Below, piece by piece: positions 35,360 through 44,185 of a stretch of DNA of 64,000 bases. A program made the position numbers and the translations under genes. A model generated the notes under the pieces. The model had not been told where the DNA came from and did not search any database. It saw nothing but the letters and a program-made list of their open reading frames with translations. Source of the stretch: VRUE01 sp963725085 (lineage in GTDB: Bacteria; Actinomycetota; Thermoleophilia; Solirubrobacterales; 70-9); NCBI GenBank assembly GCA_963725085.1, contig CAVRXM010000005.1, forward strand, positions 868,001 through 932,000, read 5' to 3'. The first letter of the stretch is position 1, and each line of letters begins with the position of its first letter.

Positions 35360-36109
35360 GCCGATGAGTTCGGCGTCGCCCTGCTTCAGCTCGACCGGCC
35401 CGAGGCCCGGAATGCGCTCTCGCCGGAGATGATGGAGGAGATCGCCTCCGAGCTCGAGCGGATCGACCCCGACCCCGAGGTCCGCTGCGTCGTCATCGCC
35501 GGCTCCGAGGACGTCTTCGCCGCGGGGGCGGACATCAGGGCGATGAGCGAGCGCACCTTCGCCGAGGCGCTGCGCCACCCAGCCGCCTCGTTCTGGCGCC
35601 GGCTCGCCGCGATCAGGACCCCGCTCGTCGCCGCCGTCTCCGGCTACGCCCTCGGCGGCGGCTGCGAGCTGGCGCTGGCCTGCGACATGATCGTCGCCTC
35701 CGACGACGCCCAGTTCGGCCAGCCGGAGATCACCCTCGGGATCATTCCCGGCGGTGGCGGCACCCAGCGGATCGCCCGCACGGTCGGCAAGCAGCTGGCG
35801 ATGGAGTACGTCCTCACCGGCCGCCGCTTCGACGCCGAGACGGCGCAGCGAATGGGGCTCGTGAACAGGGTCGTGAAGAGGACCGAGTGCGTCGAGGAGG
35901 CGCTCGAGCTGGCGCGCACGGTCGCCGAGCGGCCGCCGATCGCGGCGCGGCTCGCCAAGCAGGCGGTTCTCGCCGCCGAGGAGACCGCGATGTCGGCGGG
36001 GCTCGAGAACGAGCGCCGGCTCTACGAGCTGGCAATGGCGACCGAGGACCGCGTCGAGGGGATGCAGGCCTTCCTCGAGAAGCGGGAGCCGAAGTTCGAG
36101 GGACGGTGA
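35336..36109 (+). CDS. enoyl-CoA hydratase/isomerase
   Basis: 257 residues of the crotonase fold. The oxyanion-hole segments are EDVFAAGADIRAMSER and SGYALGGGCELALACDMIVA. The catalytic Glu region is FGQPEITLGIIPGGGGTQRI. The enzyme hydrates trans-2-enoyl-CoA to L-3-hydroxyacyl-CoA. It is translated just after the acyl-CoA dehydrogenase and directly before the hydroxyacyl-CoA dehydrogenase (1 nt gap), so the operon order follows the pathway. The start codon is embedded in the palindrome at 35326-35359. Confidence 0.92.
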   Translation: MTEFIQVSADEFGVALLQLDRPEARNALSPEMMEEIASELERIDPDPEVRCVVIAGSEDVFAAGADIRAMSERTFAEALRHPAASFWRRLAAIRTPLVAAVSGYALGGGCELALACDMIVASDDAQFGQPEITLGIIPGGGGTQRIARTVGKQLAMEYVLTGRRFDAETAQRMGLVNRVVKRTECVEEALELARTVAERPPIAARLAKQAVLAAEETAMSAGLENERRLYELAMATEDRVEGMQAFLEKREPKFEGR

Positions 36110-36110
36110 G

Positions 36111-37298
36111 GTGAACGTCGAGGCGGTCGGCGTCGTCGGCGCCGGCACGATGGGCGCGGGGATCGCCGCGATGTCCTGCCTCGGCGGCTACCCGACCCGG
36201 ATCCAGGATCCCGACGCCGAGGTCCTCGGGCGGGCGCGGGAAACTGCCGCCGCCGGACTCGCGAAGGGCGCCGGCAGGGGATGGAGCGAGGACGAGGCCG
36301 AGCGGGCAGGCGCCCTGCTGACGACGGTCGAGGGTTTCGAGGGACTCGCCGGCTGCGACCTGATCATCGAGGCCGCCCCCGAGCGGCTCGACCTCAAGCA
36401 GGCCCTCTTCGCCGACCTCGCCGCCGCCTGCGGCGAGGGGACGATCCTCGCCTCCAACACGTCCTCGCTGCGGGTCGCCGACATCGCCGCCCGCACGCCG
36501 GCCCCCGAGCGCGTCGTCGGGATGCACTTCTTCAACCCGCCGACGCGGATGAAGCTGGTCGAGGTGGTGGCGACCGAGGCGTCCTCCCCCGGGGCGCTCG
36601 AGGCGGCGACCGCGGTCGTCGAGCGGATGCGCCGGATTCCGATCCGCGCCAAGGACAGCCCCGGCTTCATCGCCAACCGGCTCGCCCGCCCGTTCTCGCT
36701 CGAGTCGCTGCGAATGCTCGGCGACGGGGTCGCCGACGCCGGGACGATCGACCGCGTCTGCCGCCTCGGTGGCGGCTTCCGGATGGGGCCGTTCGAGCTG
36801 ATCGACCTGATCGGTCTCGACGTCAACCTCAGCGTCGCCCGCTCCTTCTATGAGCAGGGCGGCCGCCCGGAGCGCTGGCGGCCGAGCCCGATCCAGGCCG
36901 AGATGGTCGAGGCCGGCCGCCTCGGCCGCAAGAGCGGCGAGGGCTTCTACGCCTACGGCGACGGCCGCCACCGCGGCGAGGACCCCGACCTCGACATCGA
37001 GGCGCCGACACTCGACCCCGGCGACCTGGCCCGGATCGACCCGGCGGCGACCGAGATCCTCCCCCGTTTGATCGCCCAGATCGCCAACGAGGCCGCCTTC
37101 GCCCTCGAAGAGGAGGTCGGCACCCCGGCCGACATGAACACCGCGATGCGGCTCGGCTTCAACTGGCCGCTCGGCCCGATCGAGTTCTCCGCGCTGATCG
37201 GGGCCGGCCCCGCCGTCGCCCTGCTCGAGGACCTCAGGGAACGATACGGCGAGGCCTACGCGCCGGCGCCGAGCCTCTCGGCGGCAACCGGGGGTTGA
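36111..37298 (+). CDS. 3-hydroxyacyl-CoA dehydrogenase
   Basis: 395 residues from a GTG start. The NAD-binding motif VGVVGAGTMGAGIAAMSCLG is at the N-terminus. DLIIEAAPERLDLKQALFAD and ILASNTSSLRVADIAA contain the catalytic Ser region. The His-Glu pair is in RVVGMHFFNPPTRMKLVEVV, and the Asn in GFIANRLARPFSLE. A second C-terminal helical domain follows (LIAQIANEAAFALEEEVGTP), so both C-terminal halves are present as in paaH-type enzymes. It oxidises 3-hydroxyacyl-CoA to 3-ketoacyl-CoA for the thiolase. Confidence 0.92.
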   Translation: MNVEAVGVVGAGTMGAGIAAMSCLGGYPTRIQDPDAEVLGRARETAAAGLAKGAGRGWSEDEAERAGALLTTVEGFEGLAGCDLIIEAAPERLDLKQALFADLAAACGEGTILASNTSSLRVADIAARTPAPERVVGMHFFNPPTRMKLVEVVATEASSPGALEAATAVVERMRRIPIRAKDSPGFIANRLARPFSLESLRMLGDGVADAGTIDRVCRLGGGFRMGPFELIDLIGLDVNLSVARSFYEQGGRPERWRPSPIQAEMVEAGRLGRKSGEGFYAYGDGRHRGEDPDLDIEAPTLDPGDLARIDPAATEILPRLIAQIANEAAFALEEEVGTPADMNTAMRLGFNWPLGPIEFSALIGAGPAVALLEDLRERYGEAYAPAPSLSAATGG

Positions 37299-37299
37299 G

Positions 37300-39198
37300 A
37301 TGGCGCTCGGCCGCAGGCCCGCGACGGAGCAGACCGCGGCGCAGAACCGAGACGCCCGGCGGAAGCTGGAGGGAGCGGGCCCCGAGGGACTGGACGCCGC
37401 GAGGAGGGGCCTCATCGCCGCGTTTGACCCCCCGGTGGTCGACGGCGAGCGCGGGCGAGCCGCCTGGGAGCTCTCCTCCTACGCCTTCCTCGACGGCGAT
37501 CCGCCCGACACCGCCCACCCCGCCCTCTGGCGCCAGGCGCAGCTGAACCGGGTCGCCGGGCTGTTCGAGCTCGCACCCGGCGTCTACCAGCTCCGCGGCT
37601 TCGACCTCTCGAACATGCACGTGATCGAGGGCGAGGAGGGAATCGTCGTCGTCGACCCCCTGGTCACGGCCGAGACCGCCGCCGCCGCGCTCGCCCTCTA
37701 CCGCGAGCACCGCGGCGAGCGCCCGGTCACAGGCCTCCTCTACACCCACAGCCACGTCGACCACTTCGGCGGCGCCCGCGGCGTCGTCTCCCAGGAGGAC
37801 GTCGAGTCCGGCCGTGTCCCGGTCCTCGCCCCGGCCGGGTTCCTCCAGCACGCGGTCAGCGAGAACGTCTTCGCCGGCCCGGCGATGGCGCGCCGGGCCG
37901 GCTACATGTACGGGGCGCTGCTCGAACGCGGGCCCGACGGCCAGCTCACGTCCGGCCTCGGGCAGACGACCTCGCTCGGGACGATCACGCTGGTGCCGCC
38001 GACCGTCGAGATCGGCGCGACCGGGCAGGAGGAGGACGTCGACGGGATCCGGATCGCCTTCCAACTGACGCCGGAGGCGGAGGCGCCGGCGGCGATGAAC
38101 TTCCACCTCCCCGATCGGCGCGCCCTCTGCGTCGCCGACAACGCGGTCTGCTCGATGCACAACATCCTCACCCTCCGCGGCGCCCTCGTCCGCGACCCGC
38201 GAATCTGGGCCCGGCACCTGGACGAGGCGATCTCGCTGTTCGGCGACGCCTCGGACGTCCTTTTCGCCGGCCACAACTGGCCCTGCTGGGGGAGTGCCGA
38301 GATCGTCGAGCTCCTGACCAATCAGCGCGACCTCTACTCCTACCTGCACGACCAGACCCTGCGCCTGATCAATCGCGGCATGACCGGCCCCGAGATCGCC
38401 GAGGAGATCGAGCTGCCGCCGAGCCTCGCCGCCGACTGGCGCTGCCGCGAGTTCTACGGCTCCGTCAGCCACAACGTGAAGGCGATCTACCAGCGCTACA
38501 TGGGCTGGTTCGACGGCAACCCCGCCCACCTCTGGGAGCACCCGCCGCGGGAGCGGGCGCGACGCTACGTCGAGGCGATCGGCGGCGCCGAGCGGGCGCT
38601 GGAGATCGCCCGCGAATCGTTCGCCGCCGGCGACTACCGCTGGGTCGCCGAGGTCGCCAATCATCTCGTCTTCGCCGAGCCCGAGAACGCCGCCGCGCGC
38701 GAGCTCCAGGCCGACGCGCTCGAGCAGCTCGGCTACGGCGCCGAGAACGCGACCTGGCGGAACTTCTTCCTGATGGGAGCGCAGGAGCTTCGCCAGGGCG
38801 TCAGCGGCACCCCGACGGCCGCCGCGCCGCCCGACTTCCTCGCCCGCCTTTCGGTCGACCAGCTGCTCGACGCGATGGCGATCCGCCTCAACGGCCCCCG
38901 CGCATGGGGCCTGCATCTGAGGATCGACTGGGTCGTGACGGACCCCGACGAGGCGCACTCGATCACGGTCCGCAACGGCGTCCTCAGCCACGCCCCGGGC
39001 AGGCACGACCCGGACGCCGAGGCGGCGCTGGTCGTCGAGCGCGCGGCGCTCGACCAGCTGCTGCTGAAAACCGCAGAGCTCTCCGATCTGGTTGCGGCCG
39101 GGCGGCTGCGGGTCGAGGGAGACCCGGCGAAGCTCGGCGAGCTCCTCGGCCTCCTCGACGAGCCCGACCCCGGGTTCTCGATCGTGACGCCCCGGTAA
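37300..39198 (+). CDS. alkyl sulfatase (SdsA1/YjcS-like, MBL fold)
   Basis: 632 residues. The metallo-beta-lactamase zinc motif is H150-S-H152-V-D154-H155 in YTHSHVDHFGGARGV. A sulfatase-specific ENVFAGPAMARRAGYMYG block, SMHNILTLRGALVRDPRIWA and FAGHNWPCWGSAEIVE follow. The middle has an all-helical dimerisation domain (DEAISLFGD to NPAHLWEHPPRERARRYVEA), and the end is an SCP2-like hydrophobic-binding domain (PDFLARLSVDQLLDAMAIRL onward). Family members cleave alkyl sulfate esters such as SDS to alcohol and sulfate. No signal peptide is evident, unlike secreted SdsA1. It directly follows the beta-oxidation genes. Confidence 0.9.
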   Translation: MALGRRPATEQTAAQNRDARRKLEGAGPEGLDAARRGLIAAFDPPVVDGERGRAAWELSSYAFLDGDPPDTAHPALWRQAQLNRVAGLFELAPGVYQLRGFDLSNMHVIEGEEGIVVVDPLVTAETAAAALALYREHRGERPVTGLLYTHSHVDHFGGARGVVSQEDVESGRVPVLAPAGFLQHAVSENVFAGPAMARRAGYMYGALLERGPDGQLTSGLGQTTSLGTITLVPPTVEIGATGQEEDVDGIRIAFQLTPEAEAPAAMNFHLPDRRALCVADNAVCSMHNILTLRGALVRDPRIWARHLDEAISLFGDASDVLFAGHNWPCWGSAEIVELLTNQRDLYSYLHDQTLRLINRGMTGPEIAEEIELPPSLAADWRCREFYGSVSHNVKAIYQRYMGWFDGNPAHLWEHPPRERARRYVEAIGGAERALEIARESFAAGDYRWVAEVANHLVFAEPENAAARELQADALEQLGYGAENATWRNFFLMGAQELRQGVSGTPTAAAPPDFLARLSVDQLLDAMAIRLNGPRAWGLHLRIDWVVTDPDEAHSITVRNGVLSHAPGRHDPDAEAALVVERAALDQLLLKTAELSDLVAAGRLRVEGDPAKLGELLGLLDEPDPGFSIVTPR

Positions 39199-39264
39199 TT
39201 CCCCGCGGTCGCCGCCCGGACGAATGATGGATGCAACTACCTGCTATTGCTTAGATTGATTCAG

Positions 39265-40794
39265 ATGCGCCGGACTCGCTGGATCTCGTCCATTGCCCTT
39301 GCGGCAGCAGTTCTCGCGGTCGCGGCGCAGCCGGCATCGGCCGCTGACGGCGTCTACTGGGTCGACTACAACAGGGCCGCGATCTCCCATGCCGGTATCG
39401 CCGGAGGGGGCGCCACCGACCTTCCGATCCCCGCCGACCTGATCGAGGGGCCATACGGCATGGCGCTCGACCCGGCCGAAGGCAAGCTCTACTGGACGAA
39501 CTGGAACACCGGCTCGATCGGCGTCGCCAACCTCGACGGCAGCGGCGCCGCCCTGCTCAACACCGAAGGCGCCACCGTCAATGGCCCCTCGGGCCTGGCG
39601 ATCGATCCGGCCACGCGCCGGATCTACTGGGCCAACTCGGAATCGGGTGCCGGCGCCCTGGCCGACACAATTTCCTACGCCAACCTCGACGGATCCGGCG
39701 GCGGTGATCTGAACACGACCGGAGCGACGGTCGCCGAACCGTTCAGCGTCGCGATCGACCCCGCGGGCGGCCGCCTCTACTGGACGAACGACTTCGACAC
39801 CAGCGACTCGATCTCATACGCGAATCTGGACGGGTCGGGTGGCGATGACCTCGACACCACCGTGACGACGGACGATTCCCCGATCGGGCTGGCGATCGAC
39901 GGTGCCGCCCATCGGATCTATTGGGGGAACTCGGCCGGTGAATCGATCGGCAGCGCCAGCCTCGCGGGCGGCGAAGGCGGTGGATTCGAACTCGCCGGGA
40001 TCGACCCCGAGGGCTTGGCGCTGGATGCCGCCGCCAATCGCGTCTACTGGGCGAGCAACGCGGAGCATCTGATCGGCTTCGCCAGCCTGACCGGGGAAGG
40101 ACAGGGAGCGATCGACACCACCGGCATCGAACCGAGCTATCCCGCGTTCCCGGCGCTCTTGAAAACGCCGGTGAACACCGCGGCGCCGGCGATCACCAAG
40201 GCGCCGAAGGCGATTCCCCTGGTCGCCAAACCCCGCAAGGGCGCGCCGCCCTTCGTCGAGAGCCAAGGCGAGTCCTTCAGCTGCTCGCAGGGCTCATGGG
40301 CGCCCGACCTCTACGAAGCGTCCCTCTACCGCGCCCCGCAGTCGTTCTCATACCAGTGGCTGCGCAACGAACGGCCGATCCCGGGGGCGACAGCGAGCTC
40401 CTACTCCGCGACCGAAGTCGGGGACTATGCGTGCCGGGTCACGGCGACGAACGGCGCTGGTCCGACCGCCCAGGACAGCGCCGCGCTCAACATCCAGGCC
40501 AATTTCGCCCTCGGCACTCCCACGATCAACAGGAAGAAGGGCACCGCGAAACTGCCGGTCGCGACGTCGGGCTCGGGGGTCGTCGCATTTCTCGGCAGGG
40601 CGGTCAAATCGAGGACGCTGGATTCGCCTTCAGCGCCTCTCGCCGGGACGATCCTGGTCAAGGCGAAGGGCAAGGCCCTGAAGAAACTGAGAGCCAAGGG
40701 CAAGGTGAGGGTGAAGGCGAAACTCGAATTCACCCCCACCAACGGCAGCCCCCTCCAGGCAGCGAAGTCGATCACCCTCCGCCTCAAGCACTGA
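39265..40794 (+). CDS. secreted YWTD-propeller protein with Ig-like domain
   Basis: About 509 residues. A signal peptide (WISSIALAAAVLAVAAQPAS) precedes repeated YW[TA]N units such as LYWTNWNTGSIGVANLDGSG, IYWANSESG, LYWTNDFDTSDSISYANLDG, IYWGNSAGES and VYWASNAEHL, which form a six-bladed beta-propeller like LDL-receptor class B repeats. An Ig-like region FSYQWLRNERPIPGATASSY and a Lys-rich beta-sandwich tail ending SITLRLKH follow. It is exported and probably binds carbohydrate or protein ligands. A near copy lies immediately downstream. I used the ATG at 39265; an in-frame TTG at 39247 is the alternative. Confidence 0.7.
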   Translation: MRRTRWISSIALAAAVLAVAAQPASAADGVYWVDYNRAAISHAGIAGGGATDLPIPADLIEGPYGMALDPAEGKLYWTNWNTGSIGVANLDGSGAALLNTEGATVNGPSGLAIDPATRRIYWANSESGAGALADTISYANLDGSGGGDLNTTGATVAEPFSVAIDPAGGRLYWTNDFDTSDSISYANLDGSGGDDLDTTVTTDDSPIGLAIDGAAHRIYWGNSAGESIGSASLAGGEGGGFELAGIDPEGLALDAAANRVYWASNAEHLIGFASLTGEGQGAIDTTGIEPSYPAFPALLKTPVNTAAPAITKAPKAIPLVAKPRKGAPPFVESQGESFSCSQGSWAPDLYEASLYRAPQSFSYQWLRNERPIPGATASSYSATEVGDYACRVTATNGAGPTAQDSAALNIQANFALGTPTINRKKGTAKLPVATSGSGVVAFLGRAVKSRTLDSPSAPLAGTILVKAKGKALKKLRAKGKVRVKAKLEFTPTNGSPLQAAKSITLRLKH

Positions 40795-40807
40795 TACAAC
40801 GGGTGCG

Positions 40808-42338
40808 ATGAAGGCCGTCCGTTGGATCTGCGGCGCCTGCCTCACGGTGGCGATTTTCGGGATGACCGCGGCGGCGGCGAGCGCCGCCGACCAGATCTAC
40901 TGGGGGAACGCAGGGGGCGAAAGCATCTCCCACGCCAACCTCGCCGGGGGTGGCGGCGCGGAGATCCCGATCACCGGCGTCACGGTCGACCATCCGGAAG
41001 GGCTCGCGATCGACTCCGCCGCGGGACGGATCTACTGGGCCAACCGGGACGGCGCGGAATACTCGATCCGGTTCGCGAACCTGGACGGCTCCGGCGGCGG
41101 CGTCCTCAACACCGCCCCCGCGCCGGTGGCCGAACCGCACGGCCTCGCGATCGACCCCGCCCTGGGTCGGATCTACTGGGCCAACTTCACCGACCCATCG
41201 ATCTTCTTCGCGAACCTCGACGGCTCGGGCGGGGGCAAACTCGACACGACCGGGGGGCTGGTCGAACAGCCCCTCGGCCTCGCGGTCCATCCGGCCCAGA
41301 ACCGGATCTACTGGGCGAACTTCGACGGGGGTGAAGATGACGTCGACTTCGCCAACCTCGACGGCTCGGGGGGCGGCGGCTCCCTCGACCTGACCGGGGG
41401 CACGGTGGACATGCCGAGGGGTGTCGCCGTCGACGCCTCGACCAACCGCGTCTACTGGCCCAACACCGGCGATTCGGGCATCGGCTTCGCCAGCGCCAAT
41501 GGAGGCGAAGGCGGTTCCGTGTTCACCGACGGGCTGCCTCTCGACAGCCCGAATGGGATCGCGATCGACCCGATCGCCAAGAGGGTCTATTGGGGGGCGC
41601 CCACAGCCAACTCGATTGCCTTCGCGAGCCTGACCGACGGCGGGACGCTCGGCCTGCTCGACACCACCGGCGCCACACGCGACGACCCGGAGTACCCGGT
41701 GCTGCTCCAGGAGCCGCGCAACACGGCGCCGCCCAGCAGTCGGCCTGGCGCACGATTCCGCGCGCACCGCTCGAGCGCCACATCGTCGAACCGCACACGC
41801 GGAGGTCCTCGACTGCAGCCCAGGGCCAGTGGGCGCCCGACGTAGCTCGAGTCGTTCCTCTACCGGGCGCCGCAGACGCATCTCCTACCAGTGGCTGCGC
41901 AACGGCCAGCCCCTCGCCCGGAGCGACCGCGAGCAGGATCGTCGCCGATCTGCGTCGGCAGCTACAGCTGCGTGGTCACCGCCACCAACGGCAGCCGGCT
42001 CGACCTCGGCAACGAGCCCCGGGTCATTCCCGATCTCGCCGGATTGAAGCTGGGACAAGGCGAGACTCAACCGGAAGAAGGGAACGGCGACGATCGTGGT
42101 CGGCGCCTCGGCGCCGGCACGCTCCTGTCAGCGGCAAATCGCTGGCGATGAAACGACGGAAGCTCCAGCGCCGAGCTGTCGGCGCGAACCTGGTCGTCAA
42201 GCCGAAGGGCAAAGCGAAGACGAGGCTCAGCGCGAAGGGCAAATCGAAGCTGAAGGCTGAGGGTCTACCTACACGCCGACCGACGGGCAGCCGCTGGTCC
42301 GGACGAGATCGATCACGCTGCGTCTGGCGGCGCGCTGA
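40808..42338 (+). pseudogene. second YWTD-propeller protein, C-terminus frameshifted
   Basis: The first 310 residues are intact: signal peptide MKAVRWICGACLTVAIFGMT and six YW units (IYWGNAGGESISHANLAGG, IYWANRDG, IYWANFTDPSIFFANLDGSG, VYWPNTGDS, VYWGAPTAN). After PRNTAPPSS the frame decays and runs to a stop at 41845. Family C-terminal pieces continue in other frames: YQWLRNGQPLARS, VVKPKGKAKTRLSAKGKSKL and finally PLVRTRSITLRLAAR with a stop at 42338. At least three indels are needed to join them. Tandem duplicate of the preceding gene. Confidence 0.65.
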
Positions 42339-42600
42339 CCCGGAACAGGACCTGGTCGACGTAGCACCAGCTCCAGTCCTCGCCGGGCTCGGCCGAGCGG
42401 ACGATCGGGTGGCCGGACTCCTGGCTGTGGGCGGTCGCGTGCTTGCCCGGTGAGTTGTCGCAGCAGCCGATGTGGCCGCAGCTCTGGCACATCCGCAGGT
42501 GCATCCACTGCATCCCCTCGGCCAGGCACTCCTCGCAGCCGGCGATCTCCTCGGGGAGCTCGTAGAGCTCGATTTCGCGGTAGTGGGTGCAGCCGGCCAT
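42313..42600 (-). CDS. UBP-type zinc finger protein
   Basis: 95 residues. The Cys/His ladder of the ZnF-UBP domain is complete: GCTHYREIE, GCEECLAEGMQWMHLRMCQS, CGHIGCCDNSPGKHATAHSQ, ESGHPIVRS and ending WSWCYVDQVLF. In eukaryotes this fold binds ubiquitin tails. Actinobacterial stand-alone versions are common and their ligand is unknown. It overlaps the convergent end of the propeller gene by 26 bp and is divergent from greA. Confidence 0.85.
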   Translation of the reverse strand: MAGCTHYREIELYELPEEIAGCEECLAEGMQWMHLRMCQSCGHIGCCDNSPGKHATAHSQESGHPIVRSAEPGEDWSWCYVDQVLFRVSAPPDAA

Positions 42601-42656
42601 GCTCCGACCCTAGCCAACCGCTGACGCCGGCAGCGCGCATCTGCAAAGGTGGCGCA

Positions 42657-43124
42657 ATGGCTGACGGGGAGGCGATCACCAAGGACGGCGTTGCAGCGCT
42701 CGAGAAGGAGATCGAGGAGCTGGAAGGCCCGGCGCGGACCGCGCTGGCGGCGCGGATCAAGGCCGCGCGCGAGCTCGGCGACCTGAAGGAGAACGCCGAG
42801 TACCACATCGCCAAGGAGGACCAGGCCCACCTCGAGACGCGGATCAAGCGCCTGCGCGAGCGGCTCAAGAACGCAGTCGTCGTCGAGGTCGCCGGCGTCA
42901 GCGACACCTTCGCCTTCGGCCTCACCGCCGAGGTCCTCGACGAAGCCAGCGGCGCCGTCAACACCTGGACCCTGGTCGGCTCGACCGAGGCCGACCTCGC
43001 CGCGGGGCGGCTCTCGGCGGAGTCGCCGATCGGCCGCGCCCTTCGCGACGCGAAGGTCGGCGAGCCGGTCGAGGCCGAGACGCCCAGAGGCGCCCGGACC
43101 TTCGTCGTCCAGAAGCTGGTCTAG
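42657..43124 (+). CDS. greA: transcription elongation factor GreA
   Basis: 155 residues, normal length. The N-terminal coiled coil carries the conserved tip region AARELGDLKENAEYHIAKED, with the acidic residues that enter the RNA polymerase secondary channel. The C-terminal globular domain (WTLVGSTEADLAAGRLSAES, PIGRALRDAKVGEPVEAETP) is intact and ends RTFVVQKLV. It rescues backtracked polymerase by stimulating transcript cleavage. AAAGGTGG precedes the ATG. Its stop shares CTAG with trxB. Confidence 0.93.
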   Translation: MADGEAITKDGVAALEKEIEELEGPARTALAARIKAARELGDLKENAEYHIAKEDQAHLETRIKRLRERLKNAVVVEVAGVSDTFAFGLTAEVLDEASGAVNTWTLVGSTEADLAAGRLSAESPIGRALRDAKVGEPVEAETPRGARTFVVQKLV

Positions 43125-44137
43125 GCGTCGGCGACCGGGGTCGGCGCGATCTCGGTCGGCTCGCCGCCGCGCTGCCAGTGGGCCTCCGGCGAGGGCGGCG
43201 TGTCGCGCAGGTACCACTCGGCGTCGAGGGCGCCCATGCACCCGGTTCCGGCCGCGGTGACCGCCTGGCGGTAGGTCCGGTCGACGACGTCGCCGACGGC
43301 GAAGACGCCGGCCAGGTTTGTCCGGGTCGAGCGGCCATCGGTGAGGATGTAGCCGTCCTCGTCGGTGCCGATCTGATCGGCGACGATCTCCGATTTCGGG
43401 ATGTGGCCGATCGCGACGAAGGCGCCCTCGGTCTCGAGGTCCTCGACCTCGTCGGTCTCTGTGTTCCGCAGCCGGACCTTGGTCAGCTTCCCCTCGTCGC
43501 CGCCGACGAACTCCTCGGCGACGAACGGGGTCTTGAACTCGATGTTGGGCCGCTCCTCGGCCCGCCCCTTCATGATCTTCGAAGCGCGGAACTCGTTGCG
43601 GCGGTTGAGGATCGTCAGCTCGGAGGCGAACTTGGAGACGAAGATCGCGTCCTCCATCGCCGAGTCGCCGCCGCCGATCACGATCACCTTCTTGTCCTTG
43701 AAGAAGGCGCCGTCGCAGACGCCGCAGGTGGATACGCCGCAGCCCGAGAGCTCGAGCTCGCCCGGCACCCCGAGCCGGCGCGGCTCGGCCCCCATCGCGA
43801 GGATCACGGTTTTCGCCAGGTACTCGTCGTCGCCGACGTGGACCCGCTGGACGCCGCCGTCGGAGAGCTCGACGCGGTCGACGTCGTCGGTGACGAGCCG
43901 GGCGCCGAACCGCTCGGCCTGGGCGCGGAACTGGCCCATCATCTCCGGGCCCATGATCCCCTCGGGATAGCCCGGGTAGTTCTCGACGTCGGTCGTGTTC
44001 TGAAGCTGGCCGCCCCACTGGAATCCCTCGAAGACGAGGGGCTCGAGGTTGGCGCGGGCGGTGTAGAGGGCGGCGGTGTAGCCGGCCGGGCCGCCACCGA
44101 TGATGATCACGTTCTCGGTCTTCTTCTGGTCGCTCAT
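43121..44137 (-). CDS. trxB: thioredoxin reductase
   Basis: 338 residues. The FAD loop is VIIIGGGPAGYTAALYTARA at the N-terminus, the redox pair is Cys138/Cys141 in GVSTCGVCDGAFFKDKKVIV, followed by the NADPH loop IGGGDSAMEDAIFVSKF, and GVFAVGDVVDRTYRQAVTAA at the C-terminal FAD site. TCGVC replaces the more usual CATC spacing context but keeps C-x-x-C. It passes electrons from NADPH to thioredoxin, which in turn serves MsrA and peroxidases. A palindrome lies 21-39 bp upstream of the start. Confidence 0.93.
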   Translation of the reverse strand: MSDQKKTENVIIIGGGPAGYTAALYTARANLEPLVFEGFQWGGQLQNTTDVENYPGYPEGIMGPEMMGQFRAQAERFGARLVTDDVDRVELSDGGVQRVHVGDDEYLAKTVILAMGAEPRRLGVPGELELSGCGVSTCGVCDGAFFKDKKVIVIGGGDSAMEDAIFVSKFASELTILNRRNEFRASKIMKGRAEERPNIEFKTPFVAEEFVGGDEGKLTKVRLRNTETDEVEDLETEGAFVAIGHIPKSEIVADQIGTDEDGYILTDGRSTRTNLAGVFAVGDVVDRTYRQAVTAAGTGCMGALDAEWYLRDTPPSPEAHWQRGGEPTEIAPTPVADA

Positions 44138-44157
44138 TTGCTGCCGCCTGAGTCTAA

Positions 44158-44176
44158 TACTTTACTTTGTATAGTA
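44158..44176. promoter_or_regulatory. AT-rich palindrome upstream of trxB
   Basis: An inverted repeat with TACTATAC and GTAAAGTA arms (one mismatch) around AAA, in a conspicuously low-GC patch, 21 bp before the trxB ATG. Size and symmetry fit a MarR/HxlR- or MerR-type operator overlapping the promoter. Confidence 0.45.
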
Positions 44177-44185
44177 CGCCCCCGG

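Noticed and set aside
35814..37415. 533-residue minus-strand open frame
   Set aside because: Antisense to the enoyl-CoA hydratase and hydroxyacyl-CoA dehydrogenase genes, which are certain.
37234..39006. 590-residue minus-strand open frame
   Set aside because: Antisense to the alkyl sulfatase with its conserved zinc motif.
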